Shown here piece after piece: positions 1-5,144 of a DNA stretch of 9,019 bases. A model generated the notes under the pieces. It was not told the DNA's origin. It saw only the letters and a program-made list of their open reading frames with translations, and did no database searches. Every line of letters begins with the position of its first letter. The first letter of the stretch is position 1. Both the position numbers and the translations under genes were made by a program. This DNA is from an uncultured bacterium (GTDB lineage Bacteria > Bacteroidota > Bacteroidia > Bacteroidales > Bacteroidaceae), in assembly GCA_945788485.1 (NCBI GenBank), contig CALZMB010000079.1, positions 1-9,019 of the forward strand. Reading direction: 5' to 3'.

Positions 1-881
1 TGTTCATAAAATATGAGTTCTGGTACAACTACCTCCATATCCTGAAACACCGCAACATTCCGACATACAGTGTGTCAAGCATCTTCAGGCCCGAGCAGGT
101 CTTCTTCAAATGGTATGGCAGACGATACGCAAAGGTGCTAAACTGCTTTACACATTTCTTCGTTCAGAACGAGAGAAGCCAGAAGCTGCTCAGCGAACAT
201 CTTGGGCTGAACAATGTATCTATTACGGGAGACACCCGCTTCGACCGCGTGCTCGACATTGCAAAGGCAGCAAAGCACTTGCCACTCGTCGAGAAATTCG
301 TGGGAGACGCTAAGGTGTTCGTAGCCGGAAGCTCATGGCAACCAGACGAAGAGATATTCATCCCTTATTTTGCCAACCGTCCCGGTTGGAAACTCGTCAT
401 CGCCCCGCATGTCATCGGCGAAGAACATCTATCGCAGATAGAGCAGATGCTGCGCGACAACGGCAGGAAAGCCGTAAGATACACCACAATAGATAAAGGT
501 CAGGCAGCAGACGCTGCAATGCCGGCAGATGCTGATACGCTCATTATCGACTGCTTCGGGCTTCTCTCGTCTATTTATCGCTATGCCGATGTCACATACG
601 TCGGAGGCGGCTTTGGCGTTGGCATACACAACCTGCTCGAAGCAGCGGTTTGGGAGAAACCTGTTGTCTTTGGTCCGAACAACGCCAGGTTCCAGGAGGC
701 GCAAGACCTCAAGGCTTCCCAGGGCGGATGGGAGATAGCTGACAGCGACAGCTTCAAGACCGTTATGGACAACCTGACCACAAACCGACAGGCATACGAC
801 ATGTCGGCAAACGCCGCCGGAGAATATGTCAAGCAAAAGGCGGGAGCTACCGACGCTGTGCTGAAAATGCTCAACCTCTGA
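1..881 (+). CDS. waaA: 3-deoxy-D-manno-octulosonic acid (Kdo) transferase, 5'-truncated
   Basis: WaaA (KdtA) transfers Kdo from CMP-Kdo to lipid IVA on the cytoplasmic face of the inner membrane, the first inner-core step of LPS synthesis. The frame is open from base 3 with no start in the window (FIKYEFWYNYL at the very edge, typical of the N-domain), so the gene begins upstream. The GTG at 72 is an internal codon, not the start. About 292 residues are present; full-length Bacteroidota WaaA is roughly 400, so about 110-130 N-terminal residues are missing. Family signatures: YSVSSIFRPEQ near base 66, GSSWQPDE (327-350) in the place of the usual GSTHxGEE, APHVIGEEH just after it, and the glycosyltransferase C-domain stretch DCFGLLSSIYRYADV then GGGFGVGIHNLLEAA (603-647) and PVVFGP. 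The stop is TGA at 879-881. No intrinsic terminator follows; only weak inverted repeats (GAGCC/GGCTC at 880-898). The family call is firm; mono- versus bifunctional Kdo transfer cannot be judged. Confidence 0.95.
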   Translation, partial: FIKYEFWYNYLHILKHRNIPTYSVSSIFRPEQVFFKWYGRRYAKVLNCFTHFFVQNERSQKLLSEHLGLNNVSITGDTRFDRVLDIAKAAKHLPLVEKFVGDAKVFVAGSSWQPDEEIFIPYFANRPGWKLVIAPHVIGEEHLSQIEQMLRDNGRKAVRYTTIDKGQAADAAMPADADTLIIDCFGLLSSIYRYADVTYVGGGFGVGIHNLLEAAVWEKPVVFGPNNARFQEAQDLKASQGGWEIADSDSFKTVMDNLTTNRQAYDMSANAAGEYVKQKAGATDAVLKMLNL

Positions 882-1010
882 GCCCGGCTGTAAGGCTCGG
901 ACGGCAGGCTGACATCTGCCCATCACTCGCCATAATGCCTTAAAAGCCAAAGTGATGAACGTGAGCCGATGCGTTTGATACATAAACGTTTCCAAAAAAT
1001 ATGTCTAATA

Positions 1011-1026
1011 TTTGATTACAATCAAA
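1011..1026. promoter_or_regulatory. 16-bp palindrome upstream of the RNA promoter
   Basis: TTTGATT-AC-AATCAAA is a perfect 7-bp inverted repeat with a 2-base centre, in AT-rich sequence about 35 bases upstream of the -33 element. It is not a terminator because A residues, not T, follow it on the plus strand. Position and symmetry would suit a regulator dimer site, but AT-rich sequence produces such palindromes by chance and no regulator can be named. Confidence 0.25.
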
Positions 1027-1061
1027 AAAAAGCACAAAATGTAATAAATATAAGAAAAAAA

Positions 1062-1093
1062 CTTGATAGCACATAGAAAAATTCGTATCTTTG
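1062..1093 (+). promoter_or_regulatory. Bacteroidota-type promoter for the structured RNA
   Basis: The -7 element TATCTTTG (1086-1093) matches the Bacteroidota primary-sigma consensus TAnnTTTG exactly. A -33 element (CTTG, 1062-1065) lies 20 bases upstream, the expected spacing. Transcription should start near 1098-1100. No protein gene on this strand follows within 700 bp, so the promoter most likely drives the RNA immediately downstream. Confidence 0.75.
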
Positions 1094-1162
1094 CATCGCA
1101 TTTGGGAAAATGCATATCATTTAGGTTAGTTAGTTTGATAGATTTTTTTAAGGTAAAAGATT

Positions 1163-1195
1163 ATGTATTTTGACAGAGCCGCCGGTTGGCGATAA
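1163..1195 (+). CDS. Possible 10-codon peptide MYFDRAAGWR inside the structured RNA
   Basis: ATG at 1163 opens a 10-codon frame ending at TAA (1193-1195). AAGG (1150-1153) lies 9 bases upstream, good Shine-Dalgarno placement and notable because korA, korB and purL lack one. The frame runs through the 5' arm of the 9-bp helix and the CGCC/GGCG hairpin, so translating ribosomes would disrupt the junction. It could be a leader-type or dual-function RNA peptide, or chance: an ORF this short is not significant on its own, and no gene downstream on this strand would be controlled by it. Confidence 0.2.
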   Translation: MYFDRAAGWR

Positions 1196-1231
1196 TAACA
1201 AAAAAGAATCGTTTTCTTACTCTGTCAATGG

Positions 1232-1269
1232 TGTCCGGTATAAGTGATTATGCTGGACATTATTTTTTT
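1232..1269 (+). terminator. Intrinsic terminator of the structured RNA
   Basis: A 12-bp stem (1232-1243 with 1248-1259) has two G-U wobbles and a GTGA tetraloop of GNRA type. It is followed by TTA and seven T residues (1263-1269). The strand agrees with the promoter at 1062-1093, so this should define the RNA 3' end near 1266-1269. Confidence 0.85.
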
Positions 1270-1274
1270 ATCTC

Positions 1275-1324
1275 TTCCCATAGTTCCTTTTCTCTTTTTC
1301 CCATAGTCTTTTCTCCGTCTCCCA
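1275..1324. repeat. Pyrimidine-rich tandem repeat, 23-bp period
   Basis: TTCCCATAGT occurs exactly at 1275-1284 and 1298-1307, 23 bp apart, each followed by a C/T-only or nearly C/T-only stretch. A third, decayed copy (CTCCCATG) follows at 1319-1326, its CCCA 21 bp on. The period is not a multiple of three, which argues against coding. Read on the minus strand, the units begin CTATGGGA followed by a purine run, resembling the plus-strand units at 1731-1802. Confidence 0.5.
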
Positions 1325-1730
1325 TGCCGTGCAGCAGGCGGGAGCCTCCAAGTATCTAAACTGCCTTATATACGGCTTACTGTTCTGCCGTGAATGTCAT
1401 TTCTGATTGCCGGAGACGTTGTGTTTCACAGCAAGAAGCAGGTTGCTATGTGCAGTGATTATGGTTTTATCAATGCCTTTTGGCTTGTCAGACAATGCGC
1501 GGTCACTCTTCGCAACACTCTGTCGATACCATTTATGATGAACGTGTATATGAAAAACGCGCTCGTTCTCGACATCTTGAAATGGCGATTACGGCACCTG
1601 GGGTTATCGATGAGAGCCTTTGGCACTTGCGATTGGCGTGCGCTGTGCCAGCGAATGGTGCCCGCAGTCCGGACGTTTTGACTTGTCCGTTTGCCTCTAT
1701 GGCGCGAAAGGCTCATGTCTTGCTTATCGG
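1325..1730. other. About 400-bp stretch without a convincing gene
   Basis: Both strands carry overlapping open frames of 85-95 codons (for example 1394-1681 plus and 1459-1716 minus). None has a ribosome site, promoter, recognisable domain or plausible composition; the predicted peptides are rich in Arg, Cys, His and Ser, as antisense or non-coding frames often are. One hairpin is visible: TGGCAC (1621-1626) with GTGCCA (1645-1650), with inner GCG/CGC pairing. GC is higher than in the flanking promoter regions, so it could be decayed coding DNA or an intergenic repeat family, but no parent gene is recognised. Confidence 0.4.
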
Positions 1731-1802
1731 TATAGACAAAAGAAAGAGTTTTGTATAGACGAGATAAAGGGTCGGGGATAGACGTAAGAGACCGATATAG
1801 AC
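1731..1802. repeat. Purine-rich direct repeats headed by TATAGAC, about 23-bp period
   Basis: TAGAC occurs at 1733-1737, 1756-1760, 1779-1783 and 1798-1802, spaced 23, 23 and 19 bp. Three copies read TATAGAC and one GATAGAC; each is followed by a purine-rich tail (AAAAGAAAGAG, GAGATAAAGGG, GTAAGAGACC, AAAAAAAGAGA). The array runs directly into the A-tract of the bidirectional terminator. The tails are too varied for a CRISPR array. Confidence 0.5.
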
Positions 1803-1854
1803 AAAAAAAGAGACATCAAATCGTGGTTTGACACGAGATGATGTCTCTTTTTTT
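1803..1854. terminator. Strong bidirectional intrinsic terminator between waaA/RNA region and korAB
   Basis: A 16-bp perfect outer stem (1803-1818 with 1839-1854; GAGACATCA pairs with TGATGTCTC, flanked by A7 and T7) encloses an AA/GA internal loop and a 5-bp inner stem TCGTG/CACGA with loop GTTTGA. A7 on one side and T7 on the other give a U-run in either direction. Its main job is presumably to end the minus-strand korAB transcript, whose last codon lies about 60 bases away; in the plus direction it would stop any transcript crossing the preceding non-coding module. Confidence 0.9.
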
Positions 1855-1912
1855 ATGTCATGTGGCGTGTGCCGCCCTGCTTCGACGGCTCTCACTGCTG
1901 TTTGGCGAGATT

Positions 1913-2917
1913 TTATTTCACCTCCCAGATGTCGTTTGTCTCAAGCAGTTCGGCGAAGTTGTGATATTTCTTAGCCGCCTTCACCTCTTCAATCTGTGCC
2001 ACGACAGAATCGTCGTATGTCGGAGCGTCAACGTCTCTGATGACGCCAAGGGCTATAGGGAAGCCGTCGCCGTTGCCCATCAAGGCAAGTTTCAGCTGCA
2101 AGGTGTTGTCTTCGCAATGTGCGTCGTGTACGAGGATGTCAGCCTCTGTGACGCCGTTCTCGCCTATCTTCACGACTTTCAGTCCGAAGCCTTCCTGAAC
2201 GAGGCCGTATTCTCTGTCCTTGCCGAAGATGAGCGGTTTGCCGTGTTCTACATATATCGCGTTCTCAGCGCGGCCGGCGTTGTTATATACCGAAGCGTGT
2301 GTGCCGTCGTTGAAGATGACGCAGTTCTGCAGGACTTCAGTCACAGCGGTGCCCTTGTGTGCATTGGCAGCTTTCAGCACCTCTACGGTGTGCTTGCCGT
2401 CTGTCGCCACTGTGCGTGCGAAGAAATGGCCGCGTGCGCCAAAGCACAGCTCTGCCGGGCGGAACGGATCTTCTACGGTGCCGTATGGAGATGATTTCGA
2501 TACGAAGCCACGTGGAGAAGTTGGCGAGTATTGTCCCTTTGTCAAGCCATATATACGGTTGTTCAGAAGGATGATGTTCAGGTTTATGTTGCGGCGGTTG
2601 GCGTGTATGAAGTGGTTGCCTCCGATAGCGAGTCCGTCGCCGTCGCCGCTTATCTGCCACACTGTGAGCGCCGGGTTTGCTATTTTGCAGCCTGTTGCTA
2701 TTGCCGCTGCACGGCCATGGATGGTGTTCATGCCGTATGTTGCCATATAGTGTGGCAGACGGCTTGAGCAGCCGATTCCGGAGATTACGGCATTGTTGCA
2801 TGGCTCAACGCCTATCTCTGCCATTGCCTTATGAAGACTTGCGAGGAAGAAGTGGTCGCCGCATCCTGGACACCAGCGTGGCTGACCTTTCTTGAAATCT
2901 GATGCTGTATATGTCAT
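1913..2917 (-). CDS. korB: 2-oxoglutarate:ferredoxin oxidoreductase, beta subunit
   Basis: The 334-aa beta subunit carries thiamine pyrophosphate and one [4Fe-4S] cluster. With KorA it oxidatively decarboxylates 2-oxoglutarate to succinyl-CoA, or runs in reverse, passing electrons to or from ferredoxin in the cytoplasm. Cluster ligands visible: Cys16 and Cys19 (WCPGCG), Cys50 (GIGCSSR) and probably Cys199. The TPP/Mg motif is GDGD at 91-94 with LLNN ending at 120, the usual spacing. Length fits the family. The ATG at 2915-2917 is preceded by an A/C-rich stretch (AACAAGACAACAATC) and no Shine-Dalgarno, closely like the korA start context. It lies 26 bases after the korA stop, so the two are co-transcribed; the bidirectional terminator follows its TAA stop. 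The two-subunit type with YPITPATD in KorA favours 2-oxoglutarate over pyruvate, but substrate preference is an inference. Confidence 0.93.
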   Translation of the reverse strand: MTYTASDFKKGQPRWCPGCGDHFFLASLHKAMAEIGVEPCNNAVISGIGCSSRLPHYMATYGMNTIHGRAAAIATGCKIANPALTVWQISGDGDGLAIGGNHFIHANRRNINLNIILLNNRIYGLTKGQYSPTSPRGFVSKSSPYGTVEDPFRPAELCFGARGHFFARTVATDGKHTVEVLKAANAHKGTAVTEVLQNCVIFNDGTHASVYNNAGRAENAIYVEHGKPLIFGKDREYGLVQEGFGLKVVKIGENGVTEADILVHDAHCEDNTLQLKLALMGNGDGFPIALGVIRDVDAPTYDDSVVAQIEEVKAAKKYHNFAELLETNDIWEVK

Positions 2918-2943
2918 GATTGTTGTCTTGTTTTAGGGGTTTG

Positions 2944-4785
2944 TCAAATAAGGCTCTCGAATGCTTTTACCAGCTCGTTCACGATGAACGGCTGACCTTT
3001 CACCTGATTGAACTGTGCAGGCGCGAAGCCGTCAACCTTCATGCGCAGCCATGCTGCCATCTGTCCCATGTTCTGCTCTGCCACAACGACTTTCGGGTAG
3101 CGTTTCAGCACTTCAGCGGTGTTCTTCGGCAGCGGGTTGATGTATTTGAAGTGTGCCTGGGCAACCTTCTTGCCTTTCGCTCTCAGTTCGTCCATGGCGG
3201 CACGCAGATGTCCGTAAGTGCTTCCGAAGCCGACAATCAGCAGTTCTGCGTCGTCTGCATCGCCAATCACCTCAAGGTCAGGAACCTCGATGTTGTCGAT
3301 TTTCTGCTGACGCTTGCGTGTCATGAGGTCGTGGTTCTCCGGGTTTGTAGATATTGCTCCGGTCTTGTCGTCTTTCTCCAAGCCGCCCAAGATGTGCTCG
3401 AAGCCCTCGCGGCCGGGCACAGCCCAATAGCGTGAACCGCTCTCGTTGCGCATATACGGTGTCCATGTGCCCTTCAACTCTTCCGGCACGTAAGGCGGCA
3501 CGATGGCAGGCATAGCCTTCAGGTCAGGCAGTTTGAATGCTCCGGAACCGTTTGCGATGTAAGCGTCGGTGAGCAGTATGACAGGTGTCATGTGCTCAAG
3601 TGCCATCTTAGACGCCTCGAATGCGGCATAGAAGCAGTCGGTTGGAGAGATGGCTGCGATTACGGGTAGTGGTGATTCTCCGTTTCTTCCGAAGAGTGCT
3701 TGCAGCAAATCGGTCTGTTCAGACTTTGTAGGCAGGCCTGTTGCAGGGCCGCCGCGCTGCACGTCGAGCACGACAAGCGGCAGTTCCATAATCACGGCGA
3801 GGTTCACAGCCTCTGATTTCAGACAGAGGCCCGGACCAGATGTTGAAGTCACAGCCAGTGCTCCGCCGAATGAAGCTCCTACAGCAGAGGCGCAGCCGGC
3901 TATCTCATCTTCGCACTGCACTGTTGTCACGCCCAGCGATTTGTGCTTTGACAGTTCGTGAAGCACGTCGGTTGCCGGTGTGATAGGGTATGAGCCGAGG
4001 TAGAGTTTCAGGCCTGCCTGCTCAGCGGCGGCGATGAAGCCGTAGGCTGTCGCCTTGTTGCCTGTGATGTCCATATATCTTCCCGGCACCTTGTTCTTCG
4101 TCTCTATGCGATAAACGTTTGTTGCGCTTGAGTGGGTGTTGTGGCCGTAGTCGTAGCCAGCCTGTATGACCTTGATGTTTGCTTCTGCAATGGCAGGCTT
4201 CTTCGCGAATTTCTCTCTGAGGAAATTTGCTACAAGGTTGAGGTCGCGGCTGAAGAGCCAGCAGACGAGGCCGAGGGCGAACATGTTCCTGCATTTGAGC
4301 ATCGCCTTGTTGTCCATACCGCTGTCAGCGAGCGCGTCCTTCACCATCTGTGTGATAGGGCAGGCGATGACGCGGTCGGGGTCGATGCCCATCTCGCCGA
4401 GATAGTCTTCTGTCTTGAACTGCGCCTTCTCCAAGTCTTTAGGCCCGAACGAATCGGTGTCGATGATGATGGTTGCCTGCGGCTTTGCGTATCTGTACTG
4501 CGTCTTGAGCGCGGCGGCGTTCATAGCCACAAGTACATCACATTCGTCGCCCGGTGTATAGACGCTTCCTTCGCCGATGTGAACTTGGAAGCCAGACACA
4601 CCTGTCAGAGAACCTTGCGGAGCGCGGATGTCGGCGGGGTAGTCAGGGAACGTGCTGATGCCGTTGCCGACAGTTGCTGATACTGTAGAGAAAATGTTGC
4701 CGGCGAGCTGCATGCCGTCGCCAGAGTCGCCAGAGAAACGTACTACAACGTCAGCGACATCTTTTATCTCCAATTTGTCTGTCAT
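2944..4785 (-). CDS. korA: 2-oxoglutarate:ferredoxin oxidoreductase, fused gamma-alpha subunit
   Basis: This 613-aa catalytic partner of KorB fuses the gamma domain (about 10-200, with GDSGDGMQLAG at 19-29) to the alpha domain. In the alpha part, YPITP at 266-270 is the conserved substrate/CoA-binding loop, followed by TVQCEDE, STSGPG at 314-319, GGPATGLPTKSEQ at 345-357, and a C-terminal transketolase-like domain (GFGSTYG 519-525, INPLP 549-553, VVVAEQNMGQ 566-575). The same gamma-alpha plus beta arrangement is known in the KorAB enzyme of Mycobacterium tuberculosis. No separate ferredoxin-type delta subunit is present nearby, consistent with the two-subunit class. The ATG at 4783-4785 lies about 50 bases below the predicted transcription start, with no Shine-Dalgarno in the A/T-rich leader. 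In anaerobic Bacteroidales this activity can supply 2-oxoglutarate from succinyl-CoA and CO2. The family call is firm; direction in the cell is inferred. Confidence 0.95.
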   Translation of the reverse strand: MTDKLEIKDVADVVVRFSGDSGDGMQLAGNIFSTVSATVGNGISTFPDYPADIRAPQGSLTGVSGFQVHIGEGSVYTPGDECDVLVAMNAAALKTQYRYAKPQATIIIDTDSFGPKDLEKAQFKTEDYLGEMGIDPDRVIACPITQMVKDALADSGMDNKAMLKCRNMFALGLVCWLFSRDLNLVANFLREKFAKKPAIAEANIKVIQAGYDYGHNTHSSATNVYRIETKNKVPGRYMDITGNKATAYGFIAAAEQAGLKLYLGSYPITPATDVLHELSKHKSLGVTTVQCEDEIAGCASAVGASFGGALAVTSTSGPGLCLKSEAVNLAVIMELPLVVLDVQRGGPATGLPTKSEQTDLLQALFGRNGESPLPVIAAISPTDCFYAAFEASKMALEHMTPVILLTDAYIANGSGAFKLPDLKAMPAIVPPYVPEELKGTWTPYMRNESGSRYWAVPGREGFEHILGGLEKDDKTGAISTNPENHDLMTRKRQQKIDNIEVPDLEVIGDADDAELLIVGFGSTYGHLRAAMDELRAKGKKVAQAHFKYINPLPKNTAEVLKRYPKVVVAEQNMGQMAAWLRMKVDGFAPAQFNQVKGQPFIVNELVKAFESLI

Positions 4786-4844
4786 GATTATTGTATTTAG
4801 TTAATTAAGTTGCTTTGTTGTCAGTGTAATTCAGAATTTGGTTA

Positions 4845-4876
4845 CAAAAGTACTTGTTTTTCGTTTAATATCCAAA
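4845..4876 (-). promoter_or_regulatory. Bacteroidota-type promoter of korAB
   Basis: Read on the minus strand, TTTG (4873-4876) is followed after 20 bases by TACTTTTG (4845-4852), an exact TAnnTTTG -7 element. The predicted start is near 4838, leaving a leader of about 50 nt before the korA ATG. The leader is AT-rich and includes TTAATTAA (4801-4808); no riboswitch-like fold is evident. Confidence 0.75.
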
Positions 4877-4880
4877 CAAA

Positions 4881-5089
4881 ATGTCAGGAAAAGCAGTTAT
4901 TGCGCGTTTTTATGAACATTAATCAATGAAAACGGCACTCTTGATGAATATGATAATCCGAATTACAGGTTTTGTGAGGTTTTTTCGTGATATTTTTTTT
5001 GTGTCTCAGCTGGTTGCAAGAAGTGTCATTCTTTCATGTGGCAAACGTCTTGCGGGCTGTCATACTAAGGTTCGTGATTTTTGCCAGTT
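4881..5089. other. Intergenic stretch between korA promoter and purL, no gene seen
   Basis: This AT-rich sequence has T-runs near 4980-5000. An open plus-strand frame starting at 4926 continues as antisense through the end of purL; its peptide (many Phe, Cys, Arg) looks non-coding and it has no promoter match. An imperfect inverted repeat (ATTAATCAA near 4918 with TTGATGAAT near 4941, 8 of 9 pairing) is the only other structure noticed. Confidence 0.4.
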
Positions 5090-5142
5090 ATGCGCAGGCA
5101 AGCGGAAGAATGTCCTTCGCTTGCCTGTGCATCTGTTTTTTT
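5090..5142. terminator. Long hairpin next to the purL stop; T-run only in the plus direction
   Basis: ATGCGCAGGCAAGCG (5090-5104) pairs with CGCTTGCCTGTGCAT (5118-5132) over 15 bp with one G-U wobble, extended by AAG/CTT after a one-base bulge. On the plus strand it is followed by CTG and T7 (5136-5142), an intrinsic-terminator layout. On the minus strand, the direction of purL, the stem gains an A-C mismatch and is followed by AACTGGC with no U-run. Its place two bases from the purL stop codon suggests it ends or stabilises the purL mRNA; it may also block plus-strand transcripts from entering purL antisense. Confidence 0.6.
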
Positions 5143-5144
5143 GG

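Larger units (their letters stand above)
1098..1269 (+). ncRNA. Putative structured small RNA (about 170 nt), family not identified
   Basis: This stretch is bounded by a consensus promoter and an intrinsic terminator. Several helices can be drawn by eye. A 5' hairpin, GCATTT/AAATGC with a GGGA loop (1098-1113), sits at the predicted start. A U-rich linker follows. A perfect 9-bp helix TTGACAGAG (1170-1178) with CTCTGTCAA (1220-1228) encloses two small hairpins: CGCC-GGTT-GGCG (1180-1191), and AAGAA/TTCTT with a 5-base loop (1204-1218). Together these form a likely three-way junction. The terminator hairpin closes the RNA. Known Bacteroidales RNAs with this promoter-to-terminator form include the Bacteroidales-1 motif, but I cannot establish membership from memory. 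It does not have the long rod with a central bubble of 6S RNA, and I see no SRP, tmRNA or RNase P signatures. A stand-alone regulatory RNA is the best reading; its function is unknown. Confidence 0.6.

Noticed and set aside
72..74. GTG at 72 as the waaA start
   Set aside because: The frame continues upstream to the window edge with conserved WaaA sequence, so the gene is truncated by the window, not started here.
1115..1147. Early terminator in the RNA (TATCA/TGATA stem followed by T7)
   Set aside because: The stem is only 5 bp, A/T-rich, with a 16-base loop; it is too weak compared with the 12-bp terminator at 1232-1269.
1098..1269. 6S RNA, SRP RNA, tmRNA or tRNA
   Set aside because: There is no long rod with a central bubble, no SRP GGAA/AGCA apical pattern recognised, no tRNA-like acceptor with CCA end and no tag reading frame.
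1394..1681. 95-codon plus-strand frame and the overlapping minus-strand frame 1459-1716
   Set aside because: There is no start signals, no recognisable domain, and competing frames of equal quality on both strands; treated as non-coding.
1275..1802. Possible CRISPR-like array, because of the regular 23-bp spacing
   Set aside because: Shared motifs are only 5-10 bases and the rest of each unit is low-complexity; there are no conserved repeats of CRISPR length, no unique spacers and no cas genes.
1838..2494. 218-codon plus-strand open frame opposite korB
   Set aside because: It starts inside the bidirectional terminator hairpin and runs antisense to conserved korB.
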